Assembly: GCF_009906855.1 (NCBI RefSeq)
Contig: NZ_CP047650.1
Span: 1,922,001-1,986,000, forward strand
Length of the DNA stretch: 64,000 nt
From: Xylophilus rhododendri
GTDB lineage: Bacteria; Pseudomonadota; Gammaproteobacteria; Burkholderiales; Burkholderiaceae_C
Reading direction: 5' to 3'
The first letter of the stretch is position 1; each line of letters begins with the position of its first letter. Positions 33,915 to 42,801 of this stretch are shown here, in pieces. Under the pieces are notes generated by a model. That model was not told the DNA's origin, made no database searches, and worked only from the letters and a program-made list of their open reading frames with translations. Position numbers and translations under genes: made by a program.

Positions 33915-34888
33915 ATGGACAAGTTCCTGGAGATGAAGACCTTCGCCGCCGTGGTGGACGGCGGCAGCTTCGTGAAGGCGGCCGACACGCTGGGCCTGTC
34001 CAAGGCCGCGGTGTCGCGCCATGTGGGCGAGCTGGAGGCGCGGCTGGGCGTGCGGCTGCTGCACCGCACACCCGCAAGCTCTCGCTCACCGAGGAGGGCG
34101 ATGTCTTCCATGTGCGCTGCAAGGAGCTGCTGGCCAGCGTGGAAGAGGCCGAGGCCGAGATCAGCGCCCGCAGCGGCGAGGCCAGCGGCCGGCTGCGGCT
34201 GACGGCGCCGGTGAGTTTCGGCGTGCAGCACCTGGCGCCGGTGTGGGCGCGTTTTCGCGACCGCCATCCGCGGGTGACGCTGGACCTGACGCTGTCCGAC
34301 CGGGTGATGGACATCGTCGACGAGGGCTTCGACCTGGGCATCCGCATCGCCCGCCTGCCCAGCTCCAGCCTGATCAGCCGGCGCCTCACCGAGACCCGCA
34401 TGGTGCTCTGCGCCGCGCCGGCCTACCTGGCGCGCGCCGGCACGCCGCGGCATCCCGGGGAACTGGCCGACCATGCCGTGCTGGCCTACAGCTACTGGGC
34501 CGGCGGCGACGAATGGAGCTTCGACGGGCCGCAGGGACCGGTCTCGGTGACCACCCGCCCGGGCATCCGCACCAACAACGGCGACACCTGCCGGGCCGTC
34601 GCCCTGCAGGGCCAGGGCGTGATCCTGCAGCCCACCTTCCTGGTCGGCGCCGACCTGGCCTCGGGCGCGCTGGTGGAGCTGATGCCGCAGTACCGCGCGG
34701 GCGCGCTCGGCATCTACGCGGTGTATGCCAGCCGCAAGCATCTGGCGCCCCGGCTGCGCCTGTTGATCGACCTGCTGGCCGAATGGTTCGGCGAGCCGCG
34801 CTGGCCGGACGGCGCCGCTACGCCGGCTGCGGCAAGGCCAGCGCCCGGCGTACCCGCTCGACCAGCACGGCGCTGTCGAAAGGCTTGA
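33915..34888 (+). pseudogene. LysR family regulator with a one-base frameshift
   Basis: The first 52 codons encode a normal LysR winged helix (FAAVVDGGSFVKAADTLGLS, then KAAVSRHVGELEARLG, RLLHRT). The frame breaks near 34066-34070, where CGCACACCCGCAAG reads as if one base of an ACC-ACC pair is missing. The other frame then carries the rest of a normal LysR protein (LSLTEEGDVFHVRC, RLRLTAPVSFGVQHL, FDLGIRIARLP) to 34888. With one base restored the product would be about 324 residues. It either no longer regulates the divergent dioxygenase gene or is intact and misread. The end overlaps the convergent histidine kinase gene by 71 bp. Confidence 0.82.
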
Positions 34889-36959
34889 GGATCAGCTGCA
34901 TGCCCGCGCCCAGGAAGGTGTTCTTGTGGGCGGCGCCCTCGGCATAGCCGGTCATGAGGATGACGGCGATGCCGGGGATGTTCTCGCGCGCCAGGTCGGC
35001 CACCTGCCGGCCGTTGGGGCCGGGCAGGCCGACGTCGGTCAGCAGCAGGTCGAAGTCACGTTCGGTCTCCAGCAGGGTCATGGCCTCGTGGCCGGTGCTG
35101 GCCTCGCGGATCTCGCAGCCTTCCTCGCGCAGCAGCTCGACGGCGAAGCGGCGCACGGCCTCCTCGTCCTCCACCACCAGCACGCGCCGGCGAAACGGGT
35201 CGCGCGGCGGCGCCGCCGGTGCCTGCAGGCCGTCGGCCGCACGCGCCACCGGTGCGCGCGGAAAGAACATGGCCACGCGGCTGCCCTGGCCGAGGGCGCT
35301 GTCGATGGCGGCCATGCCGCCGGACTGCCGGGTGTAGCCGTACACCATGGACAGCCCCAGCCCCGTGCCCTGCCCGATCGGCTTGGTGGTGAAGAAGGGA
35401 TCGAAGGCGCGCTCGATCACGTCCGGCGCCATGCCGGAGCCGGTGTCGCCCACGGCCACGCAGACGTATTCGCCCGGCCGCAGGCCGGCCAAAGCGCCGC
35501 GCGGCCGGGTCTCGGGCGCGACATTGCGGGCGCTCACGGTGAGGGTGCCGCCGGAGGGCATGGCATCGCGTGCGTTGATGGCCAGGTTGAGCACCGCGTT
35601 CTCGAACTGGTTCACGTCGGTGACCACCGGCCACAGGGCGGCCGGCAGGTCCAGCGCCAGGGCGATGCGCGGGCCGCAGATGTTGCGCAGCATCGGCTCC
35701 AGGTCGGCCAGCGCGCTGCCCAGGTCGGCGGTGCGCGAATCCAGCGGCTGGCGGCGGGCGAAGGCCAGCAGGCGCTGGGTGAGGCCGGCGGCGCGCTTGG
35801 CCGCGGCCATGGCGGCGTCCAGGTAGTTCTGCAGGCCGGCCTCGGCGGCCGGGCCCAGGCGCTTCTGCAGGATCTGCAGCGGCAGCACGATGCCCTGCAG
35901 CAGGTTGTTGAAGTCGTGCGCGATGCCGCCGGTGAGCTGGCCCAGCGATTCCATCTTCTGCGCCTGGCGCAGCTGCTCCTCCAGCTGGCGGCGGGCGGTG
36001 GTCTCCACGCTCACGCCGGTGCAGCGTTCGGGCCGCTGGGCGGCGCCGACGTAGGTGTGGCCGCGCGACAGCACCCAGCGCAGCTGGCCGTCGGGATGGC
36101 GGATGCGGTATTCCAGCTCCAGGTCGGCATCGCCCGCCACGCCGCCGGGCAGCGCGGCCTGCAGCCGGGGCAGGTCGTCGGGATGGACATGGGCGAAGAA
36201 GGCGGCGCCGCTCACGCCGCGCGCGCCCTCGGCAACGTCGATGCCATAGAGCGCGGCGATGGCCGCGTCGCAGACGATGCGGTCGGCCAGGATGTCGTAG
36301 GTCCAGACACCAACGCCGCCGCTGGCGCTCAGGGCCAGGCGGATGAAGTCCTCCGACTCGCGCAGCGCCCGGGTGCGTTCGGCCACCTGCTGCTCCAGCG
36401 TGCGGGCCAGCGCCTGCAGGCTCTGCTCGGAGCGGCGGCGTTCGATGGCATGGCGCACCCGCTCGACGGCGTCGCGGGCGAAGGAGACCTCGGCGCAGGC
36501 CCAGTCGCGCGGCTGGCGGTCGTGGATGAAGAAGGCGCCGGTGAGGCGGCTGCCGTCCATCGCCGGCAGCACCAGCTGCGCGCGGATGCCGGCGGCCTCC
36601 ATCACCCCGGCGATGGCGGTGAACTCCGGATGCAGGCGCACATCGGCCACCACCACGCCCCGTCCCTGGCGCAGCAGGCCGGCCATGTAGGCGTGTTCGT
36701 CGATGCGGTGGGTGCCGGTGATGCTGGGCAGGGCGTCCGGCCCGGGCCGGGACCAGTCGTCGGCCACGGTGAAGCTCAGGGCATCGGCCGACAGGGTGCC
36801 GAAGCCGACCCGGTCGGCCTGCAGTTCCGCGGCCAGGGTCTCGATGCCGGCGTGGATCAGGGCGGCGGTGTCGGCGCCCCCGCGCAGCCTTTCGGCGAAA
36901 GCGACGAGGGCGTCGTCCCAACGGTGGATATCGTCTTGCGGAAGTTGGATAGACGGCAC
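34818..36959 (-). CDS. Hybrid histidine kinase with GAF, PAS and receiver domains
   Basis: This 713-residue cytoplasmic sensor kinase has an N-terminal GAF domain (about 25-175; [19 protein letters not shown]), a helical linker ([18 protein letters not shown]), a PAS_3 domain (about 205-325), and a HisKA helix with [13 protein letters not shown] (His near 350). The HATPase domain carries [10 protein letters not shown] and [11 protein letters not shown]. The receiver domain (about 590-710) has [10 protein letters not shown] and phospho-Asp in [10 protein letters not shown]. Its architecture parallels the kinase at 12347-14818, but with GAF input. No response regulator is adjacent, so phosphotransfer to its own receiver or a distant partner is likely. 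Confidence 0.9.
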   Translation of the reverse strand: MPSIQLPQDDIHRWDDALVAFAERLRGGADTAALIHAGIETLAAELQADRVGFGTLSADALSFTVADDWSRPGPDALPSITGTHRIDEHAYMAGLLRQGRGVVVADVRLHPEFTAIAGVMEAAGIRAQLVLPAMDGSRLTGAFFIHDRQPRDWACAEVSFARDAVERVRHAIERRRSEQSLQALARTLEQQVAERTRALRESEDFIRLALSASGGVGVWTYDILADRIVCDAAIAALYGIDVAEGARGVSGAAFFAHVHPDDLPRLQAALPGGVAGDADLELEYRIRHPDGQLRWVLSRGHTYVGAAQRPERCTGVSVETTARRQLEEQLRQAQKMESLGQLTGGIAHDFNNLLQGIVLPLQILQKRLGPAAEAGLQNYLDAAMAAAKRAAGLTQRLLAFARRQPLDSRTADLGSALADLEPMLRNICGPRIALALDLPAALWPVVTDVNQFENAVLNLAINARDAMPSGGTLTVSARNVAPETRPRGALAGLRPGEYVCVAVGDTGSGMAPDVIERAFDPFFTTKPIGQGTGLGLSMVYGYTRQSGGMAAIDSALGQGSRVAMFFPRAPVARAADGLQAPAAPPRDPFRRRVLVVEDEEAVRRFAVELLREEGCEIREASTGHEAMTLLETERDFDLLLTDVGLPGPNGRQVADLARENIPGIAVILMTGYAEGAAHKNTFLGAGMQLILKPFDSAVLVERVRRALALPQPA

Positions 36960-37060
36960 TTAGATGGGTCAATCGCTGGGATCAAGCCGCCATTCTGCCG
37001 TTGCAAAAGCCCGTCGATGTGGTTTTCCCGCCGTCTTGCACGCACTATTTGGACGCGCGA

Positions 37061-38287
37061 TCAGCGGGCCGAGGCGGCACCCGGCCAGAGCCGTACCGCC
37101 AGCGCGCCGGCCGCGGCCGCCGTGGCCAGCGCGGTGACCCCCATCCAGCCGTAGCCGGCCAGGGCCAGGCTGCCCAGCGCGGAGCCGGCCGCCATGCCGA
37201 CGAACACCCCCACGAAGAGCACCGCGTTGAGCCGGCTGCGGGCGGCGGGCTCGATGCCGAAGACGATGGTCTGGTGCGCGATCAGCGTGGCCTGGATGCC
37301 CAGGTCGAAGCCGATGGCGCTGGCCACGATCAGCCACAGCCTTGCATGCGGCGCGATCCAGGGCGAAAGCGCCATGGCGGCGAAGGACAGCATGGTGACC
37401 GCCGCGCCCAGCCGCGTGACCAGTTCCGGCCCGCGCCGGTCGGCCAGCCGGCCGGCCAGCGGCGCCGCCAGCGCTCCGGCCGCGCCGGCCAGGCCGAAGG
37501 CGCCGGCCGCCGCGCTGCCCAGGTGGAAGGGCTCGCCGTGCAGCATCACCGCCAGGGTGGACCAGAAGGCGCTGAAGGCCACCGACAGCAGGCCCTGGGC
37601 CAGCGCGGCCCGGCGCAGCGCGCCGTGGCGCACGAAGAGCGCGCCGAGCGAGGCCATCAGCGCGCTGTAGCCCAGTGCGGTCGTCGGCTTGAAGCGCGGC
37701 AGGCCGCGCCAGGCGGCCACGCCCACCAGGGCGATGGCGACGGCCGCCGCCACGAACATGCTGCGCCAGCCGAAATGCTCGGCCACGAAACCGCTCACCA
37801 CCCGCGACAGCAGGATGCCCATCAGCAGCCCGGTCATCACCGTGCCCACCACCTTGCCGCGGCTGGCCTCGGGCGCCAGGGTGGCGGCCGCCGGCACGAT
37901 GTCCTGCGCCAGCGTGGCCGACAGGCCGATCGCCAGGCTCGCCGCCAGCAGCACGCCGATGGAGGGCGCGGCGCCGGCCAGCAGCAGCGCGGCGCAGAGG
38001 ATGGCGGCCTTGAGCATGATGATGCTGCGCCGGTCGTAGCGGTCGCCCAGCGGCGCCAGCAGCAGCAGGCCGAAGGCATAGCCGAGCTGGGTGAGCGTGG
38101 GCACCAGGCCGACCATGCGGTCGCTCACGCCGATGGCCGGGCCGAGCACGCCCAGCATCGGCTGGCTGTAATAGAGCGAGGCCACCGACAGGCCGGCGCT
38201 GGCGGCCAGCAGGAAGATCAGCGCCGGGGACAGCGCCGAGGCGGGCCGGCCGGGCCCGGCTGCATGCGCGGCTTGAATGGAAGACAT
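37061..38287 (-). CDS. MFS family transporter
   Basis: This 408-residue protein has 12 predicted membrane helices. The MFS loop signature appears as GDRYDRRSIIM between helices 2 and 3 and again as GRLADRRGPEL in the second half. SLYYSQPMLGVLGPAIG in helix 1 resembles the YgaY/arabinose-efflux-like exporters. It is divergent from the LysR gene at 38409 with a gap of 121 bp, so it is probably the regulator's target. The substrate is unknown; drug or metabolite efflux is most likely. Confidence 0.9.
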   Translation of the reverse strand: MSSIQAAHAAGPGRPASALSPALIFLLAASAGLSVASLYYSQPMLGVLGPAIGVSDRMVGLVPTLTQLGYAFGLLLLAPLGDRYDRRSIIMLKAAILCAALLLAGAAPSIGVLLAASLAIGLSATLAQDIVPAAATLAPEASRGKVVGTVMTGLLMGILLSRVVSGFVAEHFGWRSMFVAAAVAIALVGVAAWRGLPRFKPTTALGYSALMASLGALFVRHGALRRAALAQGLLSVAFSAFWSTLAVMLHGEPFHLGSAAAGAFGLAGAAGALAAPLAGRLADRRGPELVTRLGAAVTMLSFAAMALSPWIAPHARLWLIVASAIGFDLGIQATLIAHQTIVFGIEPAARSRLNAVLFVGVFVGMAAGSALGSLALAGYGWMGVTALATAAAAGALAVRLWPGAASAR

Positions 38288-38408
38288 CGTGTTTACCCTT
38301 GGTCTATCTGGATTGGGATGGAGTGTCTTCAGTTAAAGGCCGGCTTGGTAGTGGCCTGAAGAGCAAGTCCGCTATACGCCCGGCGCATAAAGTAAGCTCT
38401 TTGCCGCC

Positions 38409-39359
38409 ATGACACCCACGCCCCGACCGTCCGCACCGGCCTCCGCCGACCGCATCGAGCTGATGTCCACCTTCGTGCGTATCGTCGAATCCGGCAGCCT
38501 CTCGGCCGCCGCCGCGCAGATGGGCACCACCCAGCCCACCGTGAGCCGCCGCCTGCAGGCGCTGGAAAAGCAGCTGGGCCTGCGCCTGATCAAGCGCTCC
38601 ACCCACGCCATGACGCTGACCGAGGACGGCCAGCGCTGCTTCGACGGCGCGCGCGAGCTGCTGGCCAGCTGGCAGGCCTTCGAGGCCGACCTGCGTGGCG
38701 CCGGCGACGAGCCCGAGGGCACGCTGCGGGTGGTGGCGCCGCATGCCTTCGGCCAGTCGCAGCTGATCGGGCCGGTGGGCGAATACCTGGCGCGTTATCC
38801 GCGGGTGTCGGTGGAATGGCTGCTGCACGACCGCACGCCGGATTTCGTGGCCGACGGCATCGACTGCGCCATCCAGGTCGGCGAGGTGAGCGATCCGAAC
38901 GTGGTCGCCATCGCCGTGGCGGAGATCCCGCGCATCGTGGTCGCCGCACCGCAGCTGCTGCAGGGCCGCGCGCAGATCGCGCACCCCTCGGAGCTGGCCG
39001 CCCTGCCCTGGCTGGCGCTGCGCAGCTTCTACCGCACCGAGATGTCGCTGGTGCATGCGCGCAGCGGCGAGCAGAGCCGCATCGGCTTCAAGCCGCGGCT
39101 GAGCACCGACAGCCTCTATGCCTTGCGCAGCGCGGCGCTGCTGGGCATCGGCGTGGGCGTGGGATCGGCCTGGTTGCTGCGGGACGACCTGGCCTCGGGC
39201 CGGCTGGTGCAGCTGCTGCCGGACTGGCTGGCGGCGCCGCTGCCGATGTACCTGGTCTATCCGCATGCGCGTTTCTATCCGGCGCGGCTGCGGCGGTTCC
39301 TGGAGGTCATCCGCGAGGCGGCGCCGGCCGCCGTGCGCGGCGCGCTCTGGCACGCCTGA
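38409..39359 (+). CDS. LysR family transcriptional regulator
   Basis: This 316-residue LysR regulator has an N-terminal winged helix (about 15-75; SGSLSAAAAQMGTTQPTVSR, RRLQALEKQLGLRLI) and the periplasmic-binding-protein-like effector domain (about 100-305; RVVAPHAFGQSQLIGPV, GIDCAIQVGEVSDPNVVAI). It is intact, unlike the LysR gene at 33915. The layout suggests it controls the divergent MFS transporter gene. The inducer is unknown. Confidence 0.92.
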   Translation: MTPTPRPSAPASADRIELMSTFVRIVESGSLSAAAAQMGTTQPTVSRRLQALEKQLGLRLIKRSTHAMTLTEDGQRCFDGARELLASWQAFEADLRGAGDEPEGTLRVVAPHAFGQSQLIGPVGEYLARYPRVSVEWLLHDRTPDFVADGIDCAIQVGEVSDPNVVAIAVAEIPRIVVAAPQLLQGRAQIAHPSELAALPWLALRSFYRTEMSLVHARSGEQSRIGFKPRLSTDSLYALRSAALLGIGVGVGSAWLLRDDLASGRLVQLLPDWLAAPLPMYLVYPHARFYPARLRRFLEVIREAAPAAVRGALWHA

Positions 39360-39370
39360 GACGGTGCGGG

Positions 39371-39838
39371 CTACAGGCCCAGGTCGGAGAGGCTGGCGTG
39401 GTCGTCCGGCCGGCGGCCCAGCGGCCAGTGGAACAGGCGATCAGACTCGGCGATCGGCAGGTCGTTGATGCTGGCGAAGCGCCGCTGCATCAAGCCCTGT
39501 TCGTTGAACTCCCAGTTCTCGTTGCCGTAGCTGCGGAACCAGGCGCCGGCCGCGTCGTGCCATTCGTAGGCGAAACGCACGGCGATGCGGTTGCCGGTGA
39601 AGGCCCAGAGTTCCTTGATGAGGCGGTAATCCAGCTCGCGCTGCCACTTTCGGGTGAGGAAACCGTGCACCTCGGCGCGGCCGACCGGGAACTCGGCCCG
39701 GTTGCGCCAGCGGGTGTCCTCGGTATAGACCTGCACCACCCGGTCGGGGTCGCGCGAGTTCCAGGCGTCCTCGGCCATGCGGGTCTTCTGCGCGGCGGTT
39801 TCGGCGGTGAACGGGGGCAGGGGCGGCTTGGTTTCCAT
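39371..39838 (-). CDS. DUF1348 family (NTF2-like) protein
   Basis: This 155-residue protein matches the DUF1348/SnoaL-like pattern: [18 protein letters not shown], then [54 protein letters not shown] and the C-terminal [14 protein letters not shown]. These proteins have the small alpha+beta NTF2 cone and unknown function. GGAG precedes the ATG at 39838 at good distance. It is convergent with the LysR gene, the two stops being 11 bp apart. Confidence 0.88.
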   Translation of the reverse strand: METKPPLPPFTAETAAQKTRMAEDAWNSRDPDRVVQVYTEDTRWRNRAEFPVGRAEVHGFLTRKWQRELDYRLIKELWAFTGNRIAVRFAYEWHDAAGAWFRSYGNENWEFNEQGLMQRRFASINDLPIAESDRLFHWPLGRRPDDHASLSDLGL

Positions 39839-39993
39839 GAAAGCTCCGGAGGGTTGGGCGAGGCCTGGACAGTTCTGTCTGCCCGCACGATAGCCGAGGG
39901 CCCATCCGCCGATCAAAGCACTGGAGAAGAAGAACTAACGCCCACGGGGCCGAAAGCTGGAAAGATGGCCGCCTCGTTCTTCGAGGCTCCAGC

Positions 39994-42801
39994 ATGACCC
40001 AGCCCGCGCTCTTCCAGGACACGCCGACCGTCACCGTTCGCGACAACCGGGGCCTGACGGTCAGGACCGTCGAATACAACCGAGTCAGGGTGGAGGACGC
40101 CCGGCAGGCCTGCATCACCCGAGCCATCTTCAACCGCAGGGGGCAGCTGGTGGAGACGCTGGACCCGAGGCTTTGCGCACGACGGGAACAGTGCGAAACC
40201 GTCACGCCGAACCTGGCCTACGGCCTGAGCCTGTCCGGACAGGCCATCCGTGTGGAGAGCGTGGATGCGGGCACCCAGGTCGTCCTGGCAGACATCCGGC
40301 AAGCGCCGCTGCTCGGCGTGGATGCACGCATGGCCAGGACACGGACCGAATACGACGCCTGGGGCCGCCCGGCCGCGGTTTTCCAGGCGCTGGCCGACAC
40401 GGCCGAACGTTGCACCGAACGCTTCGAATACGGCATGGATCCGCGCCGCAACAACTGCGGGCTGCTGATCCGGCACGACGATGGTGCCGGCAGTTTGCAG
40501 AACGATGATTTCAGCATCGGCGGCCAGGCCAAAACCCAAACACGCCGCCTGCTCCAGACCCTGAAAAAGGCGTCTTCCACCATCGATTGGCCAGCCGGGG
40601 AAAATGCTCGCGATTTATTGCTGGGCCCGCAGGCCTTTGAAACCCGCTGGCAGTTCGATGCACTGGCGGAGCTGGTGGAGCAAACGGACGCCAAAGGCCA
40701 TCGGCAGGTTTTTTCGCACGATCTCCAAGGCCGGCTGTCCGGAGTTTCCTTGCAGATCCAGGGCGGACCCACCCAGATTCTGGCCGACCAGATCGTCTAC
40801 AACGCGGCCGGCCAGCTCATTCGGGAACGGGCGGCTAATGGCGTCGTCACCGAATCGATTTTCGATGCACGCAGCCAGCGGCTGAGCGAGCTGAAATCCA
40901 CGCGGGGCCGGGAAATCCTGCAGCACCTGCGCCACGAATACGACCCCGCAGGCAATATCGTGCGGATAGAGGATCTGGCGCAGGACAGCAGCCATCACGA
41001 CAACAGCCGGATAGATCCGATATCGACCTATCGATACGATGCGATTTACCAGTTGATAGAGGCCACAGGCCGGGAAAACCTGAAAACCGGCCAGGACGAC
41101 AGCCTGCTGCAGAACTATCGCCGCCACTGGTCTTACGACGCGGCTGGAAATCTGTTGAAAATGGTGCACGCAGCGGCATCCGGTTCCTTCACGCAGGAAA
41201 TGGAAATCGCCTCGAACGCCAACCGTTCGATGATCAAAAGCGCGGGGATGACCCTCGCCGACGCCTTCGATGCGCACGGAAACCTGTTGGTATTGAATCC
41301 CGGCCAGATGCTGAACTGGAACGCATCGAACCAGCTGGAGCATGTATCGACCGTCCGGCGGGACGATGCGGAGGATGACGGCGAGTATTACGCCTACGGC
41401 GCCGATCGCCAGCGCGTCTGCAAGTCCCACCATTACAAGGTTCGCGGCGGCTCCCGGGAAGACCGGATCATCTACCTGCCGGGCATTGAATTGCGCACCG
41501 GCGCGGCAGAAGAACTGCAGGTCATCAAGATTCACACCGGCGGGCAGCAGATACAGGTGCTGCATTGGACGTCCGCGCCACCGCAAGGCGTTGCCAACGA
41601 CCAGATTCGGTACAGCCTGGGCGATCACCTGGGATCGAGCCGGCTCGAACTGGACCAGCAGGCACGGATCATCAGCCGCGAAGAATATTATCCATTCGGC
41701 GCAACAGCGGTATCGACCGCACGTTCGGCCACCGAAGCGCAATACAAGTTCCTGCGTTATTCGGGCAAGGAACGGGATGCCACCGGGCTTTACGACTACG
41801 GATTCCGGTATTACGCCCCCTGGCTGATGCGGTGGACCAACCCCGACCCGGCAGGCGCCGCGGGCGGCCTCAACCTCTACCGGATGGTCCGCAATAATCC
41901 GCTCACCCTGGTCGACGGGAATGGATTGGCGCCCGCACCGATACCCAAGAATATCTTCCAGATATGGATCGGGCCCAAACTCATCCATCCCACCAATATG
42001 TACAAGATCAGGAAGGTCGGCGCCACCAACCCGGATTATCGGCACACCGTCCTGGTGGACAGCCGAATCCCCAACAGCGCCGCCGCGATCCAGAACCTGC
42101 AGGAAAAGCTTTCCCCTGCGGGCATACGGGTGCAGGACATTTCCCAAATGGACTGGCCCTCCGGCTTCAGAGCGCGCGACCTGTACGACGCCAGCGTCCG
42201 GGATTCGAAATACGCGCAGGCCGCCGATGTGCTGAGATACAACATCATCTATGAGCACGGCGGCGTGTATGTGGATGCCGACGACAACGCGGACACCGAT
42301 CTGCCCTTCGGCGACATCGCGCCGGAGTTGGGCATCGCCACCGGAGGATGGGTGACCGTACCCGAAAGCCACCCCGTGGAAGTGGCGATGGCCAATACCG
42401 GATTCGGCGCGCAGCCGCACCACGAGGTACTGGAAACCGTGCTGGGCATGGCCGAGGAAAGATTTGCCGAAAGCCTGCGGGTGGCGGGCACCCGGCAGGA
42501 GGGCCATGTGTTTCACATGAGCGGCCCCTTCGTCTTCACCGAAGCCTTGCGCCGGTTCAACCGGGCGCAGATCGAAAGAGACCATCGCTCGGCCCTGCAT
42601 ACGGCGCGTTGGCGCGAAGCAGGCAGTGTGCGCGGCTTCCTGACACGGGTGGCGACGGGGGTGCGGGCCAGGCTGAACCTCCAGACGGAGCGCCCCGCTT
42701 CCTACGTCACACGAGACACCAGCAACTTCTACGCCCTGTACGGCAGGGTGAATTTCGGCAGCGACCACTCCTGGGCACGCGCCGGCAAGAAGGGGCGTTG
42801 A
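39994..42801 (+). CDS. TccC-like Tc toxin C subunit with DXD glycosyltransferase tip
   Basis: This 935-residue RHS protein matches the TccC (C subunit) family of insecticidal Tc toxins. The start is family-typical (TPTVTVRDNRGLTVRTVEYNR is shown in part as TVRDNRGLTVR). YD repeats build the core, and the C-terminal core signature RYSGKERDATGLYDYGFRYY, then WTNPDPAG and GLNLYRMVRNNPLTLVDGN, is intact. TccC shells self-cleave after this core; the expected site is Leu645-Ala646, with Asp618 in NPDP as the likely protease residue. The released tip (646-935) is a TcdA/TcdB-like glycosyltransferase, with KNIFQIWIG, AQAADVLRYNIIYEHGG and the metal site DAD at 761-763. No TcA or TcB gene is in the window. 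GAGG lies 7 bases before the ATG. Confidence 0.9.
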   Translation: MTQPALFQDTPTVTVRDNRGLTVRTVEYNRVRVEDARQACITRAIFNRRGQLVETLDPRLCARREQCETVTPNLAYGLSLSGQAIRVESVDAGTQVVLADIRQAPLLGVDARMARTRTEYDAWGRPAAVFQALADTAERCTERFEYGMDPRRNNCGLLIRHDDGAGSLQNDDFSIGGQAKTQTRRLLQTLKKASSTIDWPAGENARDLLLGPQAFETRWQFDALAELVEQTDAKGHRQVFSHDLQGRLSGVSLQIQGGPTQILADQIVYNAAGQLIRERAANGVVTESIFDARSQRLSELKSTRGREILQHLRHEYDPAGNIVRIEDLAQDSSHHDNSRIDPISTYRYDAIYQLIEATGRENLKTGQDDSLLQNYRRHWSYDAAGNLLKMVHAAASGSFTQEMEIASNANRSMIKSAGMTLADAFDAHGNLLVLNPGQMLNWNASNQLEHVSTVRRDDAEDDGEYYAYGADRQRVCKSHHYKVRGGSREDRIIYLPGIELRTGAAEELQVIKIHTGGQQIQVLHWTSAPPQGVANDQIRYSLGDHLGSSRLELDQQARIISREEYYPFGATAVSTARSATEAQYKFLRYSGKERDATGLYDYGFRYYAPWLMRWTNPDPAGAAGGLNLYRMVRNNPLTLVDGNGLAPAPIPKNIFQIWIGPKLIHPTNMYKIRKVGATNPDYRHTVLVDSRIPNSAAAIQNLQEKLSPAGIRVQDISQMDWPSGFRARDLYDASVRDSKYAQAADVLRYNIIYEHGGVYVDADDNADTDLPFGDIAPELGIATGGWVTVPESHPVEVAMANTGFGAQPHHEVLETVLGMAEERFAESLRVAGTRQEGHVFHMSGPFVFTEALRRFNRAQIERDHRSALHTARWREAGSVRGFLTRVATGVRARLNLQTERPASYVTRDTSNFYALYGRVNFGSDHSWARAGKKGR

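Noticed and set aside
34926..37154. Long plus-strand open frame opposite the second histidine kinase
   Set aside because: The minus-strand product has all kinase motifs; the plus-strand product is His/Gly/Ala-rich with no family.
39839..39993. Considered a small gene or toxin-specific promoter in the gap before the first tccC gene
   Set aside because: Only a short imperfect dyad (GGACAGTTCTGTCTG) is visible; no reading frame with protein-like features.
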